From: Bolinopsis microptera
Taxonomy: Eukaryota; Ctenophora; Tentaculata; Lobata; Bolinopsidae
Length of the DNA stretch: 64,000 bases
NCBI RefSeq assembly: GCF_026151205.1
Contig: NC_087073.1
Coordinates: 8,967,411-9,031,410, forward strand
Direction of reading: 5' to 3'
Below, piece by piece: positions 1 through 10,615 of the stretch. The translations under genes were made by a program, and so were the position numbers. Each line of letters starts with the position of its first letter. Position 1 is the stretch's first letter. Under the pieces are notes generated by a model that made no database searches, had not been told where the DNA came from, and saw nothing but the letters and a program-made list of their open reading frames with translations.

Positions 1-356
1 ATAGTTATACTGCTAGTGAGGTATGGAACACAACTCCCATGATTCTTTTTTTGAGAAAGATTTGTGTTTACACTATCTGATATTTAGAACATTAGTATAT
101 AGACAATAGAACTTGCTAATAATTGTCTAACAGGTTATAATAAACAATAACCTGACATTTCAGCTCAATGGAGTATGGTATCATTATTGATTTTTTGATT
201 TTGACCCCTAAAAATGATGAAAATGGTGCCTATTCTGCTCATTTGTCCCTTAACTTCATCAACGAAGAAGGCCAAGGTCCCCTAAGATTAGAATACATTT
301 TATCGTATTAGATTGTAGTGTCCCTGGTAGTTAAAAAACCCATCGTAGACCCCAGG
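1..356. other. 5' flank of the monooxygenase gene
   Basis: No gene was recognised here. It is AT-rich sequence that presumably holds the promoter and 5' leader of the monooxygenase starting at 357. No clear TATA box or repeat could be defended. Confidence 0.4.
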
Positions 357-2418
357 ATGGAATTTCTCAGCACTTTGTTATATGGGGTTGTGCTAGTTGT
401 ATTCTTACACTTGTGCAGAAAGATGAAAGCAGAAAATAGGAAGAGAGCAGTGAAACAGGTTAGTAAAGAATTTTATCAGATTATCAAACCACATAGTATA
501 GCAAGACACGATTGAAATTTTCATTATGATCATCCAGCTATTATCCTGGATAAAGATGGAATTAGATATTTAGCAAATGAATCCATATCATAGGCTGCTG
601 AAGATCGTAAATTCAAAGTGTGTGTCATTGGAGCTGGCTTAAGTGGAATTGGAGTAGGATATACTCTTAACGATATGGGAATAGAGTGAGTTTTTCTTTC
701 AATAAAACAAAAATTACATTTAAAGCCATACTGCAGCCATACTGATAGTTATCTTTTATGTGCACCAAAATAGCAACTTAACTTAGCGGTTTCAGAAATG
801 AAATGTACTGTATGGGATCATTCATACATTTTGATCCCACATTTCAGGCCCTACTATTTCCATAAGCCACTTTACTCATAGTGTAAGCTTTTCTTAACCC
901 TTGACACCAGGTTGGCTTATTTAATATGTGAATGATCCCTAATGCTTTTTGAGCAATTGACATGTCTTTAAATTCTGGTGCTTTTCAGACTTTAATTACT
1001 TTAACACTACAGTTACGATATATTTGAGAAGAATGATGATGTTGGAGGAACTTGGTATGACAACATTTACCCTGGTGTTGGGTGCGATGTACAGTCACAT
1101 TTATACAGCTATTCACAATTTCTCAACCCAATGTGGTCAGAGAGCTTCAGTGAAGGGCCTGAAATCTTGGAATATGTCAACAAGCTAGCAGAACCAATCC
1201 GACCTAAGATAACATTTGGTACAGGCTGTTGTTAAAACCATTTGGAAAGACAATCTGTCAAAGTGGGTCGTTACATTGAGTTCTGGAAGAGTATTACAGT
1301 TTGATGCTATCATTGCTGGTACAGGACTCTTACACAAATTGAACACTCCCAAGATTCCAGGAGCTGAGCTTTTTGAAGGAATCGCTTTTCATACTAACCA
1401 GTGGAGGAATGATGTAAGTCTAGCTGGTAAAAAGATTGGTATAATTGGTACAGGAGCATCAGGAGTTCAAGCTATTCCCAGGATTGCGGATATGGGTGTG
1501 GAAAACCTCACAGTATTCCAGAGAACTGCTTCATGGGTTGGCCCTAGGTTAAATTTTAAATACTCGGATTCAGCAAAGTTTCTCTTTAAACACATCCCTG
1601 GACTGCAGAGACTTTACAGATGGAAAATCTTTTGTACTTACGAGTCAAGGTTTTTCATGCTACTCATGTTACCATCTAAAGATATGCCAATAATTGGGTG
1701 GCTGCATGGAAAGCTGCAGAGTTACATCCACCATTCAGTGCGAACCTATATAAAGAACACTGTGAAAGACCCTGATGTCGCTAAGAAACTGACCCCTGAC
1801 TTTCCAATGGGATGTAAAAGAATAACACCCTCTGACTCGTATCTAGAAGCTTTCAACAAAGAAAATGTGCATCTTGTCACTGACAAAATCAAAGGGATTA
1901 ACAAAAGAGGAATTGTAACAATGGACGAAAAAGCCCATGACTTGGACGTGATCATCTACGCCACAGGTTTTGACTTGCTGGGGAGTGTTAATGCATTTGA
2001 AGTTTCTGGTGTAGATGGAAAAAGTCTTGCTGATGACCACTCTGATGCACCAAGAGCATTTTACGGAATGACACACCATCTCTGTCCAAACTACTTCATG
2101 ATGGGCGGTCCTGGCATTGTGCTGGGCCACAACTCTGTTATATTCATTGGGGAGTGTCAAATAAACTACATAAGATGTGGGATTGAAGAACTGTTGCTCA
2201 GGAAAGCCGCAAGTGTGTGTCTAAAGGAAAGTTCCATGGATTCCTACCAAGATTGGTCAGCAAACGAGATGAAAAACAAGGTATTTGAAGGGGACAAATT
2301 CTGTACAGGCTGGTACAGAAACTCTAAGGGCATCAACTGGACCTTCTGGCCCACCAACCTCATCAGCTTCTGGTGGCACACTCTTAACTTTGATTGTGAG
2401 AATTATATGTTTGCCTAG
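357..2418 (+). CDS. Membrane-anchored Baeyer-Villiger-type FAD monooxygenase, frame broken
   Basis: This is a flavin monooxygenase that would use FAD, NADPH and O2 on carbonyl or other small lipophilic substrates; the substrate is unknown. Exon 1 (357-458) opens with a hydrophobic anchor (LLYGVVLVVFLHL). Exon 2 (594-685) holds the FAD Rossmann motif VIGAGLSGIG. Exon 3 begins at 1013 with the family-typical GGTWYDNIYPGV. Near 1218-1228 the frame shifts by one base, and coding then runs to the stop at 2416-2418. The downstream part carries the type I BVMO fingerprint FEGIAFHTNQW (FxGxxxHxxxW) and the NADPH-binding motif IIGTGASGVQ. Splice phases agree: exon 1 ends in phase 0 and exon 2 in phase 2. 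The reconstructed length, about 530 residues, is normal for the family. The first ATG in frame is 357; an earlier GTG at 318 is not needed. The single-base break could be a sequencing error, an allele or an early pseudogene. A short intron with a poor acceptor ending at 1224 is possible but would delete conserved residues. Confidence 0.85.
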
Positions 2419-3721
2419 TCAGAACTGTGAGAGAACTGTTCGAATTATTTTTGTAGTTACAGATACATTGATTATACTGGTGTGCGTTTGTTTATCGTTA
2501 GTTTTTATTATTTCATAGTTTGATTTTAAAATAACGATCTGTTGATTCAATCGTCGATTAAATTAATTTTCAGAGTTTTAAACGACAGCTGAATTTTTAG
2601 TCTTTTGTAACAATAATTTTTTTTTGATTTGAAATAACTTTTTTCTAAAACAATTTTTAGTGTGATTTATAATAGTTTGATTTATTATCGTATTCACCGT
2701 ATTAACATTATTGTCAGTTAATTTTTATTGAGGACGAAATGAAAGTCTCCACTATACAACAAAATATACCAGGTACATGTACAATGTACATGTACAATAA
2801 GTACATATAATAAATAAATATACTCTCATTTCGTCCTCAGTATATTAGAAATCTTCACTCTTGATCGACAGATCGACCCACTCAGATCAAGAGGGCGAAT
2901 ATTTTCAAAAAAGAGCTAATGTTTATGTTTGATTTTAGAACGGTATTAGAAAAATTCGTGTATCAACAATCTAATTTCCAATTCTCGGTTTGTAAGGATT
3001 ACTGAAGTATAAAATCTAGTCGAGCAGCTGCTTTTACAGTACCTCATAAACAACTTGAATTGGCTCGTACCGACTTAAAGTCACCATTTTATTGGTAGCA
3101 TATCTAATTAAAACTTATACAATTTATATAATTGTATAATCGAGTATTTCTTTCCTACTTCTTCAGGAAGCGCAGATTTTTGCGTTAGTAAATTATTTTC
3201 AAATTGTTAAATCTTAAACACTGTATTATGATATCATCATAGTGTTATGATGATAAGTTTGGAGTAAATTTCCTAAAATACTGTTTTATAGTGTTAAATT
3301 TAGAACTGATTTGTTATTGCTTTATAATGTAGATAACCACTGTGCTATTATTCAGCAACTCAGATTGAGATTGATGGTATTAAATTGGTATTGTTGTATT
3401 GTTATTTTGTTCATTGACATCAAATCGTAGATCGTGAATAATTCAAAATTGTGAGTTTTATTGGAGTGTACTGATTGGTATTGCAAACTTGAAATTATGT
3501 TATGTGTCCCCACGCCACTCCCCAAGGAATAAGGATGGTACGTCTCAGCACTTAACTCGTCCTGCTCTTGCACTTAATTAACATCTTCAGGTTCAAGAGT
3601 TTAACTAGGTTGTTTGGGAGTATGTAAAATGTATCTTTTAGTATATCTTTTAGTAATTCAAATTGCAGATCATCATTTATAACTCATTTATTCATCAGTT
3701 TCAATCGTATCTTGCCGTAGG
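2419..3721. other. Gene-poor interval between the monooxygenase and PHF12
   Basis: The interval holds the 3' region of the monooxygenase gene, an inverted repeat at 2730-2838, and the presumed PHF12 promoter. No exon with plausible splice sites was found. Short ORFs here lack codon structure or recognisable motifs. Confidence 0.5.
2730..2838. repeat. Inverted repeat with 13-bp perfect arms (MITE-like)
   Basis: GAGGACGAAATGA at 2730-2742 is matched by its exact reverse complement at 2826-2838. The 83-bp centre contains the self-complementary GTACATGTAC twice. The size and form fit a very short non-autonomous DNA element or a strong hairpin. No target-site duplication was evident. Confidence 0.6.
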
Positions 3722-4760
3722 ATGTCTAAAAAAGAAAAGAATTTATCTTCCCTGGAAAACATTTCTTATGAAAATGGGGACGGTCTCACCGAGGTAATTG
3801 GATGTGATTTTGAGTCTTTCAATTCAGTTATTGTTATATCCATCCTTATTATCATATATTTTATGAGTTATCCCAATTGATGCCTAAAATGTGTTGTTGA
3901 ACACCCTGATCTACCTCAACACATAGCAAATCTAACACCCTGATCTACCTCCGCACATAGCAAATCTAACACCCTTATCTACCTCAGCACATAGCAAAGT
4001 TGATAGCACCGCCTGGGAGCGTATCTCTCAGCTACCAGGAGCACGAGAGGATTGGTAAGACTAAAGGTGTGAAACCCAACAACGACTTCTGCAGCTACTG
4101 CAGCGAGGGTGGAGGGCTAATATGCTGCGAGAAGTGTCCTGCTGCCTACCATTACCACTGCTGGTAAGTTTCAATATCTCTCACTAGGAGTTATAATGTT
4201 CCCTTGCCGGCCTCATGTTCTTTTTAAAAGGTATAATTCATGAGCTAAATAGCGCGGTCTCCATTTGTTAAAAGGACCGGACCATGTATATTATAGAAAT
4301 ACCTTGTTTTAAATATAAAGTTCTCGAGGATTGCTGTATTTGTGAGATATCCAACCATGGTTGTTGTTTTTCAGCGAACCCCCACTGGATCCGAACAACT
4401 TGCCGTCAGAGGAATGGTTATGTAACAGCTGCACCCCTCCCCAACCCATCTCAGTCGTCGTGAGTACATTTGAACTACAATTACTGTGCACTACTACCCC
4501 CCGCATATCGGCGGTAGTACATTATATACACTGTTTTAATAACATGTTGTGTCTTTAGCATTATATACAACAGGGAATTATATAGTTGTTAATGTGAACA
4601 GTAGGACAGTATGTTAGTAGACACACACACCTGAGAAGAATGTGTGCCCCACAGCTAGTGCTGCCTCCCCATCACAAGTGTACACATAAGTCAGACAGCT
4701 GCTGTTGAGGCGTGTACACTGTACATCATACCCCACGTGGCAGGAAAACACCATGTGTAC

Positions 4761-4802
<42 letters not shown>

Positions 4803-7800
4803 GAAATTGCCATGGTAATATACACTCTGGCATGGTGGGCGTGTATAAGTGTTCTGTGTGATATTATGACGGTTATATAATTGTGTGTAACAAGTGCAGT
4901 TCCTTATTAGCGTGTAACTGAGTGTCCACACACGTCCTGAGCGCTTTTACACTCGCAAGTGAATTAGCGACCGCCAACACCTCCCTTTTTTTGCCACAAG
5001 ATCAAATATAGCTTCTTTCTTGAGAATTTAGACCTTGTTATGAACAGTTTCTAATTTCAATGGGAATATTTTTTCTCTCACGGGGGGAGGTGATGCGATC
5101 AAACATGCGAAAAATGGCATTTCTAGTGAGAAAACCCTCTACAATAAGTACAAGTTGGCCTCTATTAAAGCAAAATGTACTGACGACATCAGCAGAAACC
5201 TGGACATTCTCTGCCAGAAAGGAGCATCGTCATGGCTTACCGCTTTACCGCTGGAGGAATTCCACTATACGTTATCAAAGCAGGAATTTTCCGACGCCGT
5301 CCTGATGAGATATAAACACCCAATCAGAGACAGACCGCAGATATGTGCATGCTCTAAAGCGAACACCATAGACCATGCACTATCCTGTGCTATGGGAGGT
5401 TACAGGGATATGCGGCACAACCAGATCCGCGACCTAGAAGCCAGTCTCCTGGAAGAGGTATGCAAAGACGTTCGGACAGAACCAAAATTGCTACCTCTAA
5501 CAGGAGAAACCTTCAAACTCAAGACGACTAACACCCGACCAGATGCAAGGCTGGACATCACGGCAAGGGGGGTCTGGAACACCGTGGACAAGACGTTTTT
5601 CGACGTTCGAGTCTTTCATGACGGGAATAAAAGCAACAGTGGGCCCATTGACAAAGTGTTTCAGAAACACGAGGCTGAAAAGAAACGAACATATAACAGC
5701 CGGGTCCTGGAAGTGGAGAAAAGCACATTTACACCCCTCGTTTTCTCCACTAGCGGAAGCATGGGGAAAGAGGCTGAAGCTTTCCATAAGAGAATCGCAA
5801 CACTCATATCAAACAAAAGGGGAACACCCTATAGTGATACGATTTCTCACATACGCCGAAAACTCCGCTTCTCAATCCTCCGCACAACCCTCGCCGCCAT
5901 CCGAGGACACAGAGGAAGAGCAGTCCAATGGTGCGACGACACGAACAGCGACATCAACCTCATACCAGGATGGACTAGTAATATGTGTTGATATTATCTT
6001 TATATTTTCAAATTGTATTGTATATAATAATTTTACACTTTGACCGTTGGGAGCGGTACCTTCAAAAAAAAGGTGATGCGATCTCCCCCTGCCCCCCCCC
6101 CCCCCCCGGCTGTGTGTGTGGGCTGTGCACAAATTGAATTTTTCGACCTTCTTTATCCACGGCCGGGCTGCTCGCCTTTCTCATTAGATTATCCCCTAAA
6201 AGTCTATTGGGTGGGGTAACCTGATACGTGGCCCTTCACACCGTGAAACTGTTCTACATCACCCATAATCTCTCCTGCCTCATGTAATATACATCATGCA
6301 GTGTCGTCGTGAAACTTAAATCCTGTTAAATTGTGTACAGAGAATGTATGTAGGTAGGAGGTTAAAAGGTATTCTGTATAATATTTCCGTGGATATATTA
6401 TGGGCACATATCCACAGTATTCTGAAAGCCAAATCACGCGAATATTTTTGCATACACACACACCAAGAGAATACCTGAGGTCGAGAAAATTCTAAGCTAT
6501 GCGAGAGTGTATAAGTGTGACGTTGTTGTATATAGCATGCTGTGTACTGTGTACAGACTATTATACATGTATCGGCTAATGTTCCTGTAATGACCCGTGT
6601 GTGGCTCTGATATTTGCGTGTAAATTAGGAGTCTGCTATCTCATAATAGCACGGCCAGTGTGTGTGGGTGCGATCATATTCTTCTCCTTGCCTCTAATCA
6701 GATAAATGCAGCACGCCCACATGCGTGTATGCGTATTGCTAGGTAACCGTAATCTAATATTTTAATCAGTCTTCTTGGACCTGTTCTTGGTGGAACAGTG
6801 CATGTACCCCAAATATCCTTCCCTCATGTTTAATGTTTGTGTTTGTGGGTGTACCGATATAATATATTACACGCTGAGTAATTATGCGGGAATTGTGTGT
6901 ACGTGTTCCACTTATCCCAGCAAGGGAGTGTACACCTGCTAGTGTGTTAAAAGGAGCTTGTCTGAAACACAGCTGCTGTGTAGCAAGGTTGTTCTGTGTC
7001 TTGGAGACTGAGTATTTCTGCTCTAACATCTGGTTGCCTAGACGACGTGTGAGGTGGGCGTTGTTTGCAGTTAATTTTGTAGAGAACATTTAGACTCGTG
7101 ACACATGCACAGTGAACACATACTTCTTCTCTATTTTGTTATATTTCTAAACTTCTTAGACGTGGACCACAAGCGTGATTTATGTTCAACCTAATTTATC
7201 GGCCATTTGGGTCTGTACATGCGTATGCGGGTAGCAGAGCAATTTCCAATCCTCACATCATTGAAAATCATTCTCCATTATTTTATACGTCCAGATGGTT
7301 TCTCCTGTAAGACTTGATCGATAGATTTGACAGTTTATTTTGAGATAATGAGCCAATTTGGATCACCACTAGCCGACGAAAAGGTATGTTTACATTTTGC
7401 CGCCGAATTAAAGCCAAAATTGTCAGCTAAATTTGCCCTTCGATGTGATTAGAGAGTAGCAATGTCACGTAGTGGATATGCGCGCCTTTACGCGCGCTTT
7501 CTAAATTGTGCAAATAATTTTGGATCAAGCGCTCTTACACACACACGGCGTTGGGTGAGTCTTACATTCCAGCTTAGCCATGTTGCTTACCGTAGCTGAC
7601 AACTAGCCTTCTCCTAATGTCGGTCTTTTCAGAATCCTTCTAACAAATATTTGACGAATGCAGTGTTCGACATTGGCCCTGTTCCAACTCCTTACGAACT
7701 ACCAGAGGAGTTACTACCCACTTCAGATCTTCCCGGTTCCGGTGAGAATCCTTGCGACTTCAACTTAATTCAATTAGTTAAATTTTGCTGCTTGAAACTT

Positions 7801-10615
7801 TTGGAACGATTTTTGGACCCGTACTCCGATTTTAGTTATACCGTTTCTAATGATAACTCAAGAATATGATTCTTCTTAGAATCTGTTCTTAGAGATCCAA
7901 TTTTTAATTGAACTCCCAATAAATAATGTTATTTCAGAGCTGCAATCACGGAAACGCCGTCACTTGAACCCCGTTTCCGCGGAACAAAGCAAAAGAAAAT
8001 TCAATTCCTCCTATCCATACGATCTTCAGAATTTCACGGCAACTCCAGTGTGTTTCAAATGTGATAAGAGCGATCGAGGACATAGACCCTTGATTTTCTG
8101 CTGTTACTGCCCCCTGGCGTTTCACCTCGACTGCATATATCCGCCCCTGCCATTCCGTCCCACCGGAATGTGGATGTGTCCCTTACACCCGCAATACAGC
8201 ATTCCTAGTGCGTTTAACATTGCTTTGTAACTTTTTATTACAGCTCGTTTGAAGAACGAAGCCATATAACTTTATCCAGTCTGCAATCTGCATGACATGT
8301 TATTATGGGAACACGCTTATTCCTGTCTATGTGTATAATAACGTGTTATCACTCAACTTGATCACTGATTACCGCTATTCTTTTAGAGTTCCACTCTCTA
8401 CGATTGAGTACCAGAATACTGGCTCACGAAAGTGCCCTGGAGCCTGTTAACGAACATGCTGTCCGCACCAAGTTTCTGAAGAGAGCTAAAAAGTGTCAAA
8501 ATTCGATAGAAACAGTTCAGAGAATGACCACGGTAAAGACCATTTTGATCACACTTTTACACGCTTAACCTAATCTATCTCTCGTGATGCTGGAATGATC
8601 ATGCCCAAATATTCCAAAAATGTTACATTTTACAAGCCGTTGTACTACTATATCACCAAACCCGCCTTAGCTTAGACTTTACTGATTAGGACCTCTTCTC
8701 GATTTTACCAAAAAATACTTTTTGTGCATATTGGAAGTGTATGTTTTAATGTAATTACATTGCTTTGTTCAGGCCCGGGTGTTGACTCCTTGTAAATGTT
8801 TCCTTGTCGAAACTTACCGTCAACAATTTATTCCAGATACCGGGTGCGGTGGAACAGTATTACAAGATAGGACTGGTTTTCTGTCGCAGCAACGTCTCCA
8901 CCAAAAGCCCGAAATCTCTAAAGGAACTGAGTGCGGCTAAAGTTTCTGATAACATGGTTAAGTCTGAGAGCAGTCCGGCTAGGGTGTCTAGTTTCTGTAC
9001 ATTAAACGGGTGCAAGCACGCCGCCAAACAGTGCAAGCATTATCATGGTGAGAGTTCTGGGCTGCTTCCTACCAACAGTGCTAAGAAAAAGCCAATGAGA
9101 CCTGTTAAAAAGGAGGACGGTGGAAGATTGGATGTTCCGAAGCGAGATAATGGTCTCAAAGCCCCGGATATAAGTAAGATAATATACTTCAAGTGAAAAT
9201 TCAGAATTCATTTTACGATTGAAAACATATAGAAATTTTTTGGAATAAGTTGCCATGTTTTTCTTTATTTGGCTCGTGACTAGTTCCTTGAATTATAATG
9301 AAGTTAAATTTCTTCACCTCACTATCTGTGTTTTCAGACAAATTGCTAGACAGTATGCCAGAGAATGCAATAAGAAAATTAGCGGCTCAATTTCTCGAAC
9401 AGAACCACGCTTTGTCAGTTGGGTCAGGGATACCAAATGGGGGAATCGTGTCGAAAGACCCCTCACTGCTCCCTCCACCTCCCTCGCAATTTTCCATCCC
9501 TCAGCCTCCGACTCCTTCTACTCCCCATAAAGGTTTGCTAAACTTCCTTTGATATTTTAACTGGGTATTCTAAAATCATCTACGTGGGTGTTTAGACAAT
9601 GATAAGTGACCTATACCATGAAAATTGGGGAGCCAATGCGCTTCTTGGTACGGTATATACAGCTCGATATAGCTCGCTAATAGGGCTAATATATATCTCC
9701 CCCACGATGCTTGTTTTAACCACTCATTCGGATGAGGTATTCATTCAGTCACATACTGAGTGTACTGAACTGTGTATGTATTCAATACTTTCGTGCCTGA
9801 TTTGGTGTCATTCTGATTCCATAAAAAGTCTGCTTATATACACAATCTGCAAATACACCAACAACATTTTAACACTTTATTAATGGGTGGTGTTATAGTT
9901 TCAGAGAACTGTTTGCCGCTCTCGCACGTGGTGGCACACTCCTTCCTCATACAAGGGGACACAAAATACTCGATCAAGAAGAACTCCTTCGTTATCGGAA
10001 TAGGTATGTGATTTTCCATAGTATATACCACATGGCTGATGGCTCCTCGTGGAATTAGTACGTGATTTCTCCTAAATTCCAATTTACGTACTCTACAGTA
10101 TATACCTCCATAACCAAATATCACGTAGAATTGAATCTGCTCAAGCTACATTGCTCAAGTGTTGCACTCCATTGTTATATTATTGTATGAGACCCAACCC
10201 CTCATGACGTATCAGTACATTAATTGTTATGTTTCCAGGTCACCGTGCGGATCTGAAACTGGAGCCGGACGTGTGTAACGCAGTCTCTCTCCGTCACTGC
10301 TGTATCCTGTTCGACAAGGTTACCGGTATCCACGAACTTCTGAACTACTCCGAGTACGGTACGGTTGTTAACTCCCTGTTTTACGGTTGCAGCTCCACCC
10401 CCCACTCCGTCACCCGGTGTATCTGCTCTCCCAAGGTCCCCGTACATGGGTGGGAGGGACCCTGTCAGTTGCCCAACGGAGCCGAGATCCAAGTGGGCTG
10501 CCACAATTTTACTTTCCGAACTAACCCCGAGTTTGCTTGGAGCCCCGAGCTGGTTATACACTCGGATAGGGGACACGCTGAACAGGCTCCGCACAACCTC
10601 GATTTTTTGTCATGA
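3722..10615 (+). CDS. PHF12: PHD finger protein 12 (Pf1): PHD1, MRG15-binding region, PHD2, FHA-like
   Basis: PHF12 bridges Sin3/HDAC to MRG15 on chromatin and represses transcription. Exons read: 3722-3793, 3988-4163, 4375-4459, 7334-7383, 7633-7741, 7938-8207, 8387-8532, 8837-9173, 9338-9532, 9905-10003, 10239-10615. Phases agree at every junction except 4459/7334, where one small exon is probably missing. PHD1 spans exons 2-3 (CSYC, CCEKC, HYHCC, WLCNSC). Exons 4-5 match the MRG15-binding segment, with YELP in place of FxLP and the conserved LPGS. PHD2 is in exon 6 (CFKC, CCYC, HLDC, WMCPLH). Exon 7 matches the SLRLS-type stretch after PHD2 in vertebrate PHF12. Exons 10-11 form the FHA-like domain, with HELLNYSEYGTVV nearly identical to the vertebrate protein. 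The visible coding sequence is about 638 residues, shorter than human PHF12 (about 1,000), mainly because the proline/serine linker is reduced. The stop is TGA at 10613-10615. Confidence 0.93.
3902..4003 (+). repeat. 34-bp tandem triplication across a PHF12 splice acceptor
   Basis: Three consecutive 34-bp copies lie at 3902-3935, 3936-3969 and 3970-4003. The third contains the acceptor (CTCAG, ending at 3987) and the first bases of PHF12 exon 2. In copies 1 and 2 the corresponding CAG reads CAA and CCG, so only the gene-proximal acceptor is intact. Confidence 0.85.
4762..4800. repeat. (TG)n microsatellite in PHF12 intron 3
   Basis: A pure TG dinucleotide run of about 39 bp. The long minus-strand ORF across it is an artefact of the simple repeat. 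Confidence 0.95.
5101..6070 (+). mobile_element. 5'-truncated retroelement 3' end with restriction-like endonuclease domain
   Basis: The insertion is about 970 bp and lies inside PHF12 intron 3. A perfect 13-bp direct repeat, AGGTGATGCGATC, sits on both sides (5088-5100 and 6071-6083), and the element ends in a short A-run after TTC. These are the marks of target-primed reverse transcription. The open frame runs from the 5' edge to 5991 and encodes a zinc-knuckle-like C-x-C-x7-H-x3-C, then RPDARLDI, then FFDVRVF. That arrangement matches the PD-(D/E)XK restriction-like endonuclease (RLE) found after the reverse transcriptase of R2-type LINEs, with DVR replacing DxK. No reverse transcriptase is left. 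The assignment to an RLE LINE is inference; a protein of the same type is common in coral and other cnidarian genomes. Confidence 0.75.
6084..7320. other. Rest of PHF12 intron 3
   Basis: It begins with a cytosine homopolymer run at about 6091-6107. No exon could be placed confidently, although phase continuity says one with length 1 modulo 3 should exist somewhere in 4460-7333. ORFs at 6766-7093 on both strands show no family motif. Confidence 0.4.

Noticed and set aside
4614..4931. 105-codon ORF over the TG repeat
   Set aside because: Poly-HT translation of a microsatellite.
5543..6132. Overlapping ORFs across the retroelement endonuclease
   Set aside because: They are alternative-frame shadows of the endonuclease frame.
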